Below, piece after piece: positions 29,158 to 38,470 of a stretch of 64,000 bases of DNA (position 1 is its first letter; each line of letters starts with the position of its first letter). The stretch spans positions 62,001-126,000 of the forward strand of contig NZ_LZZT01000034.1 of NCBI RefSeq assembly GCF_014170305.1. Reading direction: 5' to 3'. The position numbers and the translations under genes are program-made. The notes under the pieces are model-generated. The model was not told the DNA's origin. It saw nothing but the letters and a program-made list of their open reading frames with translations, and did no database searches. Source of the stretch: Achromobacter sp. UMC71. Its GTDB lineage: Bacteria > Pseudomonadota > Gammaproteobacteria > Burkholderiales > Burkholderiaceae_B.

Positions 29158-29496
29158 ATGAACCTGAGCATCTGCGGTCGTCACCTCGACGTCACCCCGG
29201 CAATCCGGGAATATGTCATGAACAAACTGGCGCGAGTGCTGCGGCATTTCGATCACGTCATCGATACCCAGGTCATGCTCTCAGTAGAGCCCCTGCGGCA
29301 CAGAGCCGAAATCACCATGCGTCTTAGCGGTAAGGACATTCATTGTGAAGCAACCGATGAAAATCTGTACGCAGCCATAGACCTTCTTGCTGACAAAGTC
29401 GACCGTCAGGTCATCAAGCACAAGGACAAGGTACGAAGTCACACGGCAGAGTCCGTGAAGCGGCAAGCGGCGAGCCTCTCGCCACCCCAGCAGTAA
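29158..29496 (+). CDS. hpf: Ribosome hibernation promoting factor (short HPF/YhbH)
   Basis: 112 residues, starting 'MNLSICGRHLDVTPAIREYV' as in HPF/RaiA proteins; the conserved 'HDI-CEATDENLYAAIDLLADKVDRQ'-type segment is present as 'KDIHCEATDENLYAAIDLLA'. It binds the 30S decoding region in stationary phase and promotes 100S dimers. A strong AAGGAG ribosome-binding site precedes the ATG. TATACA at about 29054 is a possible -10 in the 232-bp leader, so it likely has its own promoter. Confidence 0.93.
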   Translation: MNLSICGRHLDVTPAIREYVMNKLARVLRHFDHVIDTQVMLSVEPLRHRAEITMRLSGKDIHCEATDENLYAAIDLLADKVDRQVIKHKDKVRSHTAESVKRQAASLSPPQQ

Positions 29497-29859
29497 CGCG
29501 CTTCATGACCCGCTCGCCGTGCGAGCCAAGCTAAACAGCGATTCTTGAATCCTGCCTAAGTCCCGGTGTCCCGCTAGACGTATCGTCCAGCTGGGGCATC
29601 GGCAAACTCCCCTCCCGCAGTACCCCTCCCCCTCTTTGTCCCCGATTGCCGGCCACTTGCCGGTGAATTCGCATTGCCCGTTGCCCGGTCCTGGAAATGC
29701 CCAGACATCGTTGCCCGGGAACGCCATCCGCGCACGAGAATGCCCACAACGCGCCACGATCGGTCTATGCTGTCGCTCTCGCACCGGGGGCCAGCGTCCA
29801 GCCAAGGGCCTGGTCCGGATGCGCGAAGCCCGCCGGGCGCGCGCCTCCGACCGGAGTTT
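29497..29859. other. Gap between hpf and ptsN
   Basis: About 360 bp without a convincing gene; short frames on both strands are low-complexity. Contains pyrimidine runs (near 29609-29640) and CCGGCCACTTGCCGG (29649-29663), an imperfect dyad. No terminator or RNA gene was recognised. Confidence 0.3.
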
Positions 29860-29887
29860 TTTGCAGTGCGTCATATAACCCTATAAT
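29860..29887 (+). promoter_or_regulatory. ptsN promoter, apparently giving a leaderless mRNA
   Basis: -10 TATAAT (29882-29887, consensus) with -35 TTTGCA (29860-29865) at 16 bp. The ATG of ptsN begins 7 nt after the -10, where transcription should start. No Shine-Dalgarno is seen. Confidence 0.55.
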
Positions 29888-29893
29888 GGTCCG

Positions 29894-30349
29894 ATGAATC
29901 ATTTGTCGCGCATCCTTCCCGCCGGCAACGTCGTCCTCGATATGCTCGCTACGAGCAAGAAGCGCGCGTTCGAACAGGCTGGCCTTCTTTTTGAAAACAA
30001 CCACGGTTTGGCGCGCGCGCTCGTGTTCGACAGCCTTTTCGCTCGCGAACGCCTGGGCTCGACCGCTCTGGGCCAGGGCGTGGCAGTGCCGCACGGACGC
30101 GTGAAGGGCCTGGAGCAGGCGCTGGCCGCCTTCATCCGCCTGGCGCAACCCATCACGTTCGACGCACCGGACGGCCAGCCCGTCTCGATGCTGCTGTGTC
30201 TGCTGGTGCCGGAAACCGCCACGCAACAACATCTGGATATCCTGGCCGAATTGGCGCAACTCATGTCGAACAAGGCATTGCGCGAAGCCCTGGCCACGGA
30301 GGCCGATCCGGCCGTCGTCCACAAGATGCTGACCACCGGCCAACTCTGA
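29894..30349 (+). CDS. ptsN: Nitrogen-regulatory PTS EIIA component (EIIA-Ntr)
   Basis: 151 residues, fructose-type EIIA fold; phosphoryl-acceptor His67 in '[11 protein letters not shown]'. The N-terminus '[29 protein letters not shown]' aligns with PtsN from its first residues, so the start is secure. EIIA-Ntr relays phosphate from NPr and modulates K+ transport, (p)ppGpp and stress responses. It precedes hprK by 20 bp, a typical betaproteobacterial pair. EI-Ntr and NPr genes are not in the window. Confidence 0.93.
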   Translation: MNHLSRILPAGNVVLDMLATSKKRAFEQAGLLFENNHGLARALVFDSLFARERLGSTALGQGVAVPHGRVKGLEQALAAFIRLAQPITFDAPDGQPVSMLLCLLVPETATQQHLDILAELAQLMSNKALREALATEADPAVVHKMLTTGQL

Positions 30350-30369
30350 CCCCTCGCGGAAACGCTGCC

Positions 30370-31296
30370 ATGCTCACGGTGCAGGAACTCGTCGACGACA
30401 ACGCCGACAAAATCCCCTTCAACTGGATTTCGGGCCAAGGCGCCGCAGACCGCGCGATTCCCGATGACGGCATGGCCGCCGCGGACCTGGTCGGTCACTT
30501 GAACCTGATCCACCCGTCGCGCATCCAGGTGTTCGGCCAGGAAGAGCTGGCGTACTACACCCGCTTCGACCTGCGCCGCCGCATGCACCACATGGACGAG
30601 TTGCTGATCGGCGGCGTGCCGGCCATTTTGCTGGCCGACGGCCTGACGCCGCCGCAAGACCTCGTCGACCAATGCGACCAGCACCAGGTGCCGCTGCTTT
30701 CCACCCCGGTGGCAGCCGCGCAACTGATCGACCTGCTGCGCATCTACCTGGGCAAGAAGCTCGCGCCCACCACCACGGTGCACGGCGTGTTTCTCGACGT
30801 GCTGGGCCTGGGCGTGCTGATCACCGGCGAATCCGGCCTGGGCAAGAGCGAACTGGCGCTGGAACTGATTTCCCGCGGCCACGGCCTGGTGGCCGACGAC
30901 GCCGTGGAATTCTCGCGCACCGCGCCCAACATGATCGAAGGCCATTGCCCGCAGCTGCTGCAGAACCTGCTGGAAGTGCGCGGCCTGGGCCTGCTCGATA
31001 TCCGTACCATCTTCGGCGAGACCTCGGTGCGCCGCAAGATGCGCCTGAAACTGATCGTTCACCTGGTGCGCGCCACCGCGCAGGACAAGTTCGAACGCCT
31101 GCCGCTGCAAGACATCACCCAGGACATGCTGGGCCTGCCCGTGCGCAAGGTCATGCTGCAAGTGGCCGCCGGCCGCAACCTGGCCGTGCTGGTCGAAGCC
31201 GCCGTGCGCAACACCATTCTGAAGTTGCGCGGCATCGACACCCTGGGCGAGTTCATGGAACGCCAGGCCATGGCGATCCTGCAAAGCAGCAAGTGA
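30370..31296 (+). CDS. hprK: HPr kinase/phosphorylase
   Basis: 308 residues. Walker A 'GESGLGKS' at 153-160, His138 in 'TTVHGVFLD', and the family signature '[15 protein letters not shown]'. It phosphorylates HPr/NPr on Ser using ATP and also removes the phosphate. ATG 30370 gives the family N-terminus; the open frame runs upstream through ptsN in another phase. It follows ptsN by 20 bp. In many betaproteobacteria rapZ comes next; here a MocR gene and two cytochrome genes lie between. Confidence 0.94.
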   Translation: MLTVQELVDDNADKIPFNWISGQGAADRAIPDDGMAAADLVGHLNLIHPSRIQVFGQEELAYYTRFDLRRRMHHMDELLIGGVPAILLADGLTPPQDLVDQCDQHQVPLLSTPVAAAQLIDLLRIYLGKKLAPTTTVHGVFLDVLGLGVLITGESGLGKSELALELISRGHGLVADDAVEFSRTAPNMIEGHCPQLLQNLLEVRGLGLLDIRTIFGETSVRRKMRLKLIVHLVRATAQDKFERLPLQDITQDMLGLPVRKVMLQVAAGRNLAVLVEAAVRNTILKLRGIDTLGEFMERQAMAILQSSK

Positions 31297-31318
31297 ACGC
31301 GCGTCGCCCCGCGACACC

Positions 31319-32752
31319 GTGAGCCTGTACGAAAAACTCGCCAACGAGATCGCCAAGTCGATCCGCGACGGCGTGCTGCGCGTGGGCGACAAGCTGCCGT
31401 CGGTGCGCGACGCCTGCGCTAGCCGCGGCGTGAGCCCATCGACGGTGTTCCAGGCCTACTACCTGCTTGAAGCGCGCGGCTTGATCCGCGCCCGTCCCCG
31501 CTCCGGCTACTACGTCAACACCCGCAGCGAAAGCCTGCCGCCTGAACCGGACACGTCCTGTCCCGACGGCGAGTCGACGGAACTGGCGATCAGCGAGCGC
31601 ATCTTCGACATCCTGGATTCGGTCCGCAACCGCGACGTCACGCCGCTGGGTTCCGCCTTTCCGTCGCCGCTGCTGTTTCCCCTGCCGCGGCTGGCACAGG
31701 CCATGTCGGCGCACCTGAAGCGCCAGGATCCGCTGGCCACGATGGAAGACCTGTCGCCCGGCAATCCGGGCCTGCGCCGGCAGATCGCGCTGCGCTACCT
31801 GATCGCGGGCATCAACGTGCCCGCCAGCGACATCGTCATCACCAATGGCGCACTGGAAGCGCTGAACCTGTGCCTGCAGGCCGTGGCCCAGCCGGGCGAT
31901 ACGGTCATCGTCGAAGCACCCACGTTCTACGGCGCCCTGCAGGCGCTGGAACGGCAGGGCCTGAAAGCGCTGGAAGTGCCCACCCACCCGCGCACCGGCG
32001 TGGATCTGGGCGCCATGGAGGCCGCAATCAAGCGCCATGCGCCCAAGGCCTGCTGGCTGATGACGCAATTCCAGAATCCGCTGGGCAGCCTGATGCCCGA
32101 GGAAAAAAAGCGCCAGCTGGTCGAACTGCTGGCGCGCCACGGGATTCCGCTGATCGAGGACGACGTCTACGGCGAGCTGTACTTCGGCGCCGTCCGGCCC
32201 GTGCCTGCCAAGGCCTTCGATCAGCAGGGTCTGGTGCTGCATTGCGCGTCGTTTTCAAAATGCCTGGCGCCGGGCTACCGCATCGGCTGGGCCACCGCCG
32301 GCCGCTACACGCAGCGCGTGCAGCGCCTGAAGCTGTCGTCCACGCTGTCGGCATCCAGTCCGGCGCAGGGCGCCATCGCCGAATACCTGGAGCAAGGCGG
32401 CTACGACCGCCACCTGCGCCGCCTGCGCGAAACGCTGCAGGCGCAGCAGGACCTGATGGCCAATGCGATCGCCCGCGCGTTCCCCGCCGGGACGCGCGTC
32501 ACGCGCCCTCAGGGCGGCTTCTTCCTGTGGATTGAAATGCCTGCGGCAGTGGATGCGCTGGCCTTGCACAAGCAGGCGCTGGCGCGCGGCATCAGTGTGG
32601 CGCCGGGCCCGATCTTCTCGGCCAGCGGCCAATTCGGCAATGCGCTGCGCCTGAACTACGGCCATCCGTGGGACGCGGCGCAGGCCGACGCCATCCGCGC
32701 ATTGGGCGAGATGGCGCGCGCGGCCTGCAACCAGGCCGCGCAGCAGCGCTGA
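31319..32752 (+). CDS. MocR-type regulator (GntR HTH fused to aminotransferase domain)
   Basis: 477 residues. GntR-type winged HTH (about 1-70: 'KLPSVRDACASRGVSPSTVFQAYYLL') joined to a fold-type I aminotransferase-like domain with Lys in 'CASFSKCLAPGYRIGW', 'QFQNPLG' and 'IEDDVYGEL'. MocR/PdxR/GabR proteins sense PLP or amino-substrates and control vitamin B6, GABA or taurine genes. Start GTG at 31319, 22 bp after hprK. Its stop TGA is directly adjacent to the stop of the convergent cytochrome gene (TGATCA). No obvious target gene is adjacent. Confidence 0.9.
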   Translation: MSLYEKLANEIAKSIRDGVLRVGDKLPSVRDACASRGVSPSTVFQAYYLLEARGLIRARPRSGYYVNTRSESLPPEPDTSCPDGESTELAISERIFDILDSVRNRDVTPLGSAFPSPLLFPLPRLAQAMSAHLKRQDPLATMEDLSPGNPGLRRQIALRYLIAGINVPASDIVITNGALEALNLCLQAVAQPGDTVIVEAPTFYGALQALERQGLKALEVPTHPRTGVDLGAMEAAIKRHAPKACWLMTQFQNPLGSLMPEEKKRQLVELLARHGIPLIEDDVYGELYFGAVRPVPAKAFDQQGLVLHCASFSKCLAPGYRIGWATAGRYTQRVQRLKLSSTLSASSPAQGAIAEYLEQGGYDRHLRRLRETLQAQQDLMANAIARAFPAGTRVTRPQGGFFLWIEMPAAVDALALHKQALARGISVAPGPIFSASGQFGNALRLNYGHPWDAAQADAIRALGEMARAACNQAAQQR

Positions 32753-34036
32753 TCAGTTGCGCGTCGAGGCAGCGCGCGCGCGCTTGACCTCCAGCGCCGT
32801 CACGCCCCCGGCCTCGTTGCCCCAGCTATTGCGGATGTAGGACACCAGCATCGCGACGTCGTTGTCGTTGAGCAGCTGGCCAAAGGGCGGCATGCCGTGA
32901 GGCCGCGGATTGGCCGCGGTAGCCGGCGCGAAGCCGCCGTCCAGCACCATGCGGATGGCATTGACCGGTGACGGCGCGGTCACGGTCGGATTGCCGGCCA
33001 GCGCGGGCCATGCGCCCGGGCTGCCCTCGCCCGCCGCCTGGTGGCATTGCACGCACTGCTGGCGGTAGATCTTGCCGCCCAGGTCCATCGCCGCGGGCGA
33101 CACCGCGGCCGCCGGACGCCGGGTCGAAGCCGGCGTATCCGGCAACGACTTGAGATACACGCCCATTGCCAGCGCGTCTTCGCCGGTCAGGTGCTGGGTG
33201 CTGCCCAGCACCACTTCGGCCATCGGGCCGCTGGCGCTGGAATGCGCTGCAATGCCGGTCTGCAACAGGTCGGCAATATCCTGCGCCGACCAGCGTCCCA
33301 GCCCCGTGCGCGGATCGTTGGTCAGGGGGGGCGCATACCAGTCCAGCCCCGGAATGATGCCGCCCGTCAGGCCATCGGCCGGGCGGGTGGCGCCCAGGCT
33401 GTTGCGCGGCGCGTGGCAGGCGGCGCAGTGGCCCAGGCCTTCGACCAAATAGCGTCCGCGGTTCCATTGGGCCGATTGGCCGGGGTCGGGTTCCTGCACG
33501 CCCGGCTTGAAATATAAGGCGCGCCAGGCCGCCAGCAGCACGCGCTCGTCGTACGGAAAATCGAGCTCGGGCGGCCGGCTGGGCTGGCTGACCGGTGTCA
33601 TGGTGCGCAGATAGGCGAACAGCGCATCGGCATCCGCGCGGCTCACGCGTGTGTACTCGGTGTACGGAAAGGCGGGATACAGCAGGGTGCCGTCGCGCGA
33701 CTTGCCGTTGTGCAGGGCCTGCCAGAAATCATCGGCGCTCCAGGTGCCGATGCCGGTCTTTTCGTCGGGCGTGATGTTGGGCCCGTAGAGCGTGCCGAAC
33801 GGCGTCGGAATGGGCGTGCCGCCCGCATAGGCCTGGCCGCCTCGCGCGGTATGGCATGCCATGCAATTGCCGGCCAGCGCCAGGTAGCGGCCGCGCTCGA
33901 TCCGCTGCTGCGGGTCCGCGGGCGCCGCGGCCGGCCCGGTGCTGGCGTCGTCGCGCGTGCCCAGCCAATACGTGCCGCCCGCCACCGCCACGATCAGCAC
34001 CAGCAGGCATCCCAGGATTTTCTTCATCAGCTTCAT
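32753..34036 (-). CDS. Membrane-anchored tri-haem cytochrome c (alcohol/gluconate-dehydrogenase cytochrome type)
   Basis: 427 residues: N-terminal anchor or uncleaved signal ('ILGCLLVLIVAVAGGTYWLG', 7-26) and three CxxCH haem sites, CMACH (58-62), CAACH (204-208) and CVQCH (328-332). This three-domain arrangement is that of the cytochrome subunit of periplasmic alcohol, aldehyde or gluconate dehydrogenases, which passes electrons to quinone. The dehydrogenase subunit is not adjacent. It is 12 bp after the diheme cytochrome gene, so the two form an operon. Confidence 0.87.
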   Translation of the reverse strand: MKLMKKILGCLLVLIVAVAGGTYWLGTRDDASTGPAAAPADPQQRIERGRYLALAGNCMACHTARGGQAYAGGTPIPTPFGTLYGPNITPDEKTGIGTWSADDFWQALHNGKSRDGTLLYPAFPYTEYTRVSRADADALFAYLRTMTPVSQPSRPPELDFPYDERVLLAAWRALYFKPGVQEPDPGQSAQWNRGRYLVEGLGHCAACHAPRNSLGATRPADGLTGGIIPGLDWYAPPLTNDPRTGLGRWSAQDIADLLQTGIAAHSSASGPMAEVVLGSTQHLTGEDALAMGVYLKSLPDTPASTRRPAAAVSPAAMDLGGKIYRQQCVQCHQAAGEGSPGAWPALAGNPTVTAPSPVNAIRMVLDGGFAPATAANPRPHGMPPFGQLLNDNDVAMLVSYIRNSWGNEAGGVTALEVKRARAASTRN

Positions 34037-34048
34037 CGTCCGCCCCCG

Positions 34049-34804
34049 TTACCGTTGTGCCTGGCTGCCGCATTCAGCGGGCAGGCGCAAGGAACCGGCG
34101 GGCTCGGGCCCATAGTTGTCGGCAACCGGTTGAGACGACAGCCAGGCGGCCAGGGCGCCGATGTCTTCGGGGGTGAGCTTGTTGGCGATGTCGCCCATGC
34201 AGTCGGGCGCGGCGGCACGGCGCAGGTGGTTCTTCCAGCTGCCGATCTGCGAGCCGATGTAGTCGCGCGGCAGGCCCAGCAGGCCGGGGATGGCGGGCAG
34301 CAGCCCGCCCAGCGACGCGCCATGACAGGACGCACAGGCCGGCAGGCCGCGCGCGGCGTCGCCGGACAGGGCCAGCTTGCGCCCGGCCTCCAGCGTGGCG
34401 CTGGACACGTCGGCGCGCGCCGGGGGCGGATACGGCGCGTGCTGCGCCGAGAAGTAGGCCGCCATCTCGTGCAGATAGGCGTCCGGCAAGCCCGCCAGCA
34501 GATGCGACATGGGCCGGTACTGGCGCCGGTCGTCGCGGAAATTCAGCAACTGGTGATAGAGGTATTCCTGGGGCTTGCCCGCCAGGCGCGGATAGTAACC
34601 GTCGGCGCCGGCGCGGCCCTGCTCGCCGTGACAGGCCGTACAGGCCGCCACGCGGGCCGCCATGGTGCCCGGCTGCAAGGTTTGCGGCGCCTCCTGCGCG
34701 AACGCGGGGGCTGCCGAAAAGGCGACAAAAGCGGCGGCCAGCAGGCAGGATTTGGCCCAAAACCGCGGCAGTGAAACACTACGAAAGGAAATGAGGGCTA
34801 ACAT
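34049..34804 (-). CDS. Di-haem c-type cytochrome (c4-like)
   Basis: 251 residues. Signal peptide ('LLAAAFVAFSAAPAFA', to about 36), then haem sites CTACH (55-59) and CASCH (157-161) in two similar halves, the cytochrome c4 layout; 'YYPRLAGKPQEYLYHQLLNF' is c4/c5-typical. Likely a periplasmic electron carrier acting with the downstream tri-haem protein. Divergent from rapZ. Confidence 0.87.
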   Translation of the reverse strand: MLALISFRSVSLPRFWAKSCLLAAAFVAFSAAPAFAQEAPQTLQPGTMAARVAACTACHGEQGRAGADGYYPRLAGKPQEYLYHQLLNFRDDRRQYRPMSHLLAGLPDAYLHEMAAYFSAQHAPYPPPARADVSSATLEAGRKLALSGDAARGLPACASCHGASLGGLLPAIPGLLGLPRDYIGSQIGSWKNHLRRAAAPDCMGDIANKLTPEDIGALAAWLSSQPVADNYGPEPAGSLRLPAECGSQAQR

Positions 34805-34996
34805 CTAGGGCCAGTTAACACTAAGTCGAATTCCAACCCCCAAACGCATGACGGCGGGGCGCGTAGGTGAATCTATCGTGTGCGGGTACCCAAGCTTACG
34901 CGAGGGGATACTGACCGGTACAGGCGCAGATTCGCAGTTTACGGCCATATCAGATGCCAACCCGCCGGCATCGTCCTGGAAAAGCGTGCCACAATC

Positions 34997-35875
34997 ATGT
35001 CCATGTTGAAAGTCGTCCTCGTAACCGGCATCTCAGGCTCCGGCAAGTCCGTTGCCCTGCGCATGCTCGAGGATGCCAGCTATACCTGCGTCGACAACCT
35101 GCCCGTGCGGTTCTTGACCGAATTCATCGCCAACGCCCGCGACGACGGCATGGAACGCGTGGCGGTCGCCATCGACGTGCGCTCGCCCGGCGAGCTGGCC
35201 GAACTGCCCGACGTGGTCACCGCGTTGCGCGCCATGGGCACCAGCCTGCGGGTGGTCTTCCTGGACGCCAGCACCGACACCCTGGTGCAGCGCTACTCCG
35301 AATCGCGCCGGCGCCACCCGCTGACCGACCGGCTGCAACGCGGCGGCGCCACGCCGTCGCTGACCGATTGCATCGCCCTGGAACGCGAACTGCTGGCGCC
35401 GCTGCGCGAGCAAGAGCACGTCATCGATACCTCCGAGCTCACGCCCGGCCAATTGCGCGCCTGGATCCGCGACCTGATCCAGGCCGACCGTGCGCCGCTG
35501 GTACTGACCTTCGAATCGTTCGCCTACAAGCGCGGCGTGCCGCGCGACGCCGACCTGGTGTTCGACGTGCGCTGCCTGCCCAACCCCTATTACGACCGCA
35601 ACCTGCGCCCGCTGACCGGCCGCGACGAGCCCGTCGCCGCCTGGCTTGCCGGTTACGAACAGGTGGGCCTGATGATCGACGACATCACCGGCTTCCTGAA
35701 CCGCTGGCTGCCGCAGTACACGCAAGACACCCGCAATTACCTGACGGTGGCCATCGGCTGCACCGGCGGGCAACACCGTTCGGTCTATGTGGTCGAACAG
35801 CTCGCCAAGCGCTTTGCCGACCACGATCCGCTACTGGTGCGCCATCGCACCCAACTGCCCGACGAATCCGCATGA
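34997..35875 (+). CDS. rapZ: RapZ RNase adapter protein
   Basis: 292 residues: Walker A 'GISGSGKS' (11-18), then 'RRRHPLTD' and the C-terminal 'GCTGGQHRSVYVVEQLA', which binds RNA and glucosamine-6-phosphate in E. coli. There it delivers the GlmZ small RNA to RNase E; in betaproteobacteria the role is less studied. ATG 34997 (or 35003) is chosen over the longer frame from 34880. It overlaps rlpA by 4 bp (ATGA). It is separated from hprK by about 3.7 kb. Confidence 0.94.
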   Translation: MSMLKVVLVTGISGSGKSVALRMLEDASYTCVDNLPVRFLTEFIANARDDGMERVAVAIDVRSPGELAELPDVVTALRAMGTSLRVVFLDASTDTLVQRYSESRRRHPLTDRLQRGGATPSLTDCIALERELLAPLREQEHVIDTSELTPGQLRAWIRDLIQADRAPLVLTFESFAYKRGVPRDADLVFDVRCLPNPYYDRNLRPLTGRDEPVAAWLAGYEQVGLMIDDITGFLNRWLPQYTQDTRNYLTVAIGCTGGQHRSVYVVEQLAKRFADHDPLLVRHRTQLPDESA

Positions 35876-36834
35876 CCCTGTCCCGCCCGCTCCAAATCCT
35901 GATGATGCTGTTGCTGGCCATTGCCGTGGCCGGCTGCTCTTCCACCGGAGGACGCAAAAAGGGCGGCGGGTACTACAAGGACGACGGCCCGGATGCCAAT
36001 CCGCCGTCCAACCTGGACCAGGTGCCGGACGCGGTGCCGCGCATCGAGCCCTACGCCAGCGGCGCCAACCGCCCGTATGTGGTGTTTGGCCAGCGCTATG
36101 TGCCCGACACCACCGGCCAGCCCTACAAGCGGCAGGGCATCGCGTCCTGGTACGGCAAGAAATTCCATGGCAACTCGACGTCCATCGGCGAGCCCTACGA
36201 CATGTATGCCATGACGGCCGCGCACACCACGCTGCCGATCCCCAGCTACGCCCGGGTCACCAGCCTGGTCAATGGCAAGACCGTCATCGTGCGCGTCAAC
36301 GACCGCGGCCCGTTCCATAGCGACCGCATCATGGACTTGTCCTACGTGGCCGCCTACAAGCTGGGCATCATCGGACCAGGCAGCGGCCAGGTGGTGGTGG
36401 AAAGCATCCAGCAGGACGAGATCCGGCGCTGGGCGTCGTCGGGCGCTCCGGCCCCCGAACCCGCATCGGCCATCGGTTCCACGCCGGTGGTGGCGCCCGT
36501 GGCCGCCGTGCCGGTGGCGCTGGACGCCCAACCGCTGGCGCAGCAACCCGCGCCGGCACCGGGCAGCGCGCCGGTGCGCCAACCTGTGGCCGGCGGCGCG
36601 GGCAGCGTCTACCTGCAGGTGGGCGCGTTCAGCCAACCCGCCAACGCGCAGTCGCTGGTCAGCCGCATCAATACGCAATTGGGCGCCGAGGGCGCGCCGC
36701 CCGCCAGCGTGGAGCAATCCAACAACCTGTACCGGGTCAAGATCGGCCCCTACCCCGACCGCCAGAGCGCCATGAACGCCGTGCAGCGCGTGGCCGACCG
36801 CATCGGCATCACGCCCAGCATCGCCGCCCAATAA
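35872..36834 (+). CDS. rlpA: RlpA-family septal ring lytic transglycosylase, lipoprotein
   Basis: 320 residues. Lipoprotein signal with lipobox 'VAGC' (Cys about 21), a double-psi beta-barrel domain ('GIASWYGKKFHGNSTSIGEPYDMYAMTAAHTTLP', 'RVNDRGPFHSDRIMDLSYVAA') and a C-terminal SPOR domain from about residue 243 ('VYLQVGAFSQPANAQSLV'). RlpA cleaves denuded glycan strands at septa. The Pro/Ala-rich linker (about 190-240) separates the two domains. It is translationally coupled to rapZ. Confidence 0.93.
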   Translation: MTLSRPLQILMMLLLAIAVAGCSSTGGRKKGGGYYKDDGPDANPPSNLDQVPDAVPRIEPYASGANRPYVVFGQRYVPDTTGQPYKRQGIASWYGKKFHGNSTSIGEPYDMYAMTAAHTTLPIPSYARVTSLVNGKTVIVRVNDRGPFHSDRIMDLSYVAAYKLGIIGPGSGQVVVESIQQDEIRRWASSGAPAPEPASAIGSTPVVAPVAAVPVALDAQPLAQQPAPAPGSAPVRQPVAGGAGSVYLQVGAFSQPANAQSLVSRINTQLGAEGAPPASVEQSNNLYRVKIGPYPDRQSAMNAVQRVADRIGITPSIAAQ

Positions 36835-36852
36835 GAAGACCGCGGCCCTGGC

Positions 36853-37470
36853 CTACCTGGCCGGCGGCCAGTCGAAGGACGGCGGCTCGAACGGCAGTTC
36901 GACCTGGCCGTCGCAGACCCGGCGCGCGCGTGGATTGCGGCTCAGGTAGCGGCTGCCTTCGTGCTCCAGCAACGCCTGCTTGCGCGGCAAGCCGCCGCCA
37001 AAGCCCGTCAATGACGTATCGGCGCCGATCACGCGGTGGCACGGAATGATGATGATGATGGGATTGCGCCCCACCGCCCCGCCGATGGCCTGGGCGCCCT
37101 TGGGGCGGCCCACCGTGCGCGCCAGCTCGCCGTAGCTGGCGAGCTTGCCGAAGTCCAGGTCGCACAGGGCGCGCCAGACCTCGTGCTGGAAGGGCGTGCC
37201 CACCGGGTCCAGCGCCACCTCGAAATCACGGCGCTGGCCGGCGAACCATTCGTTCAGTTCGCGCCGCGCCTGTTCCAGGATGGGATCGGCGTCCTGGCGC
37301 GTCCAGCCCTCGGCCGACGGCAACAGCGTCTGGTCGGTGAACCAGGCGCCACGCAGGCCCTTGGCGCTGGCCACCAGGCGCATCTCGCCCAGCGGGGTGG
37401 GAATGTCACGGTAGACAATGCGTGCCTCGGGCTCGCCGGGACGCTTGGGAGCGACTGCTGTGTAAACCAT
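36853..37470 (-). CDS. ogt: Methylated-DNA--[protein]-cysteine S-methyltransferase
   Basis: 205 residues. Active-site 'PCHRV' with Cys144; the preceding helix 'GTPFQHEVWRAL' and 'ASYGELARTVGRPKGAQAIG' are DNA-binding motifs of the Ada/Ogt C-terminal domain. It transfers O6-alkyl groups from guanine to its own cysteine. Just before the active site is a run of five Ile (138-142) encoded by an (ATC/ATT)-type repeat, an oddity. Its start is 3 bp after the rsmI stop, so the two are co-transcribed. Confidence 0.94.
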   Translation of the reverse strand: MVYTAVAPKRPGEPEARIVYRDIPTPLGEMRLVASAKGLRGAWFTDQTLLPSAEGWTRQDADPILEQARRELNEWFAGQRRDFEVALDPVGTPFQHEVWRALCDLDFGKLASYGELARTVGRPKGAQAIGGAVGRNPIIIIIPCHRVIGADTSLTGFGGGLPRKQALLEHEGSRYLSRNPRARRVCDGQVELPFEPPSFDWPPAR

Positions 37471-37473
37471 GTC

Positions 37474-38403
37474 TTACGAATTCTTGCGGGCCAGCGCCCG
37501 GTTGTACAACACATCACGCGGCAGCCCGGTGACCTTGGCCGCCACCTTGGAAGCATCGCGCAGGGACAGCGTTTCAAGCAAGGCGTCCAGCAGCGCGTCA
37601 GTGCGCGGATCGGCTTCGTCGTCGGCCTCCTGGCCGGGCCGGGCATGCGCGATCAGCACGAATTCGCCTTGTTCGCGATGCGCGTCCGCCGCCAGCCACG
37701 CGGCGGCCTCGCCCAGCGGGAAAGTGGCGATTTCCTCGAAGCGCTTGGTCAGCTCGCGCGCCACGGTCAATAGGCGATCGGGCCCGCAGACCTCGAGCAG
37801 GTCGGCCATCGTGGCGGCCAGGCGGTGCGGCGATTCGAACATCACGACCGGCGCGGGCAGCGCGCACCAGCTGCGCAGCCAGCGTTGGCGCGCCACGGCC
37901 TTGGACGGCGGAAAGCCGGCGAAGGCATAGGCGGGGTTCTCGTCGGTCGTGACGCCGCTGCCCATCAGGGCGGTAATCACGGCGCTGGGACCAGGAATCG
38001 GCACGACCGCGAAGCCGGCCTCGCGCACGGCCCGCACCACGCGCGCGCCGGGGTCGCTGACCGCGGGCGCGCCGGCATCGGACACCAGCGCCACGCGCTG
38101 ACCCTGGGCCAGGCGTTCACAGATGGCCTGGGCGGCGGCGGCTTCATTGTGGCGGTGAGCCGCCATGAGCGGTGTCGTCACGCCCCAGGCGTCCAGCAGC
38201 GTGCGGCTGGCGCGGGTGTCTTCGGCCGCGATCACGTCGGCGCCCTGCAAGGCGTGCCAGGCGCGCAGCCCCAGGTCGCCCAGATTGCCGATCGGTGTGG
38301 CCACCACATACAGCGCCTGCGCGGGCCAGTGCTGGCCGGCCACGCGTTCTGCAACGCGGGTCCAGGCGTCGCCGGCCACCGGGGATGAGACATTTTGATT
38401 CAT
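37474..38403 (-). CDS. rsmI: 16S rRNA (cytidine(1402)-2'-O)-methyltransferase
   Basis: 309 residues of the tetrapyrrole-methylase fold. '[14 protein letters not shown]' opens the SAM domain; '[13 protein letters not shown]' and '[16 protein letters not shown]' are the RsmI signatures. It 2'-O-methylates C1402 in the ribosomal P site. Divergent from yraN, an arrangement (rsmI < > yraN-diaA-dolP) conserved in many proteobacteria. Confidence 0.96.
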   Translation of the reverse strand: MNQNVSSPVAGDAWTRVAERVAGQHWPAQALYVVATPIGNLGDLGLRAWHALQGADVIAAEDTRASRTLLDAWGVTTPLMAAHRHNEAAAAQAICERLAQGQRVALVSDAGAPAVSDPGARVVRAVREAGFAVVPIPGPSAVITALMGSGVTTDENPAYAFAGFPPSKAVARQRWLRSWCALPAPVVMFESPHRLAATMADLLEVCGPDRLLTVARELTKRFEEIATFPLGEAAAWLAADAHREQGEFVLIAHARPGQEADDEADPRTDALLDALLETLSLRDASKVAAKVTGLPRDVLYNRALARKNS

Positions 38404-38470
38404 TACGGCCTACTTACGCGGAAAACCATGCCAGTGTAGCCGCCATCGCCCGCCCGCTTCCGGAGCCCGC

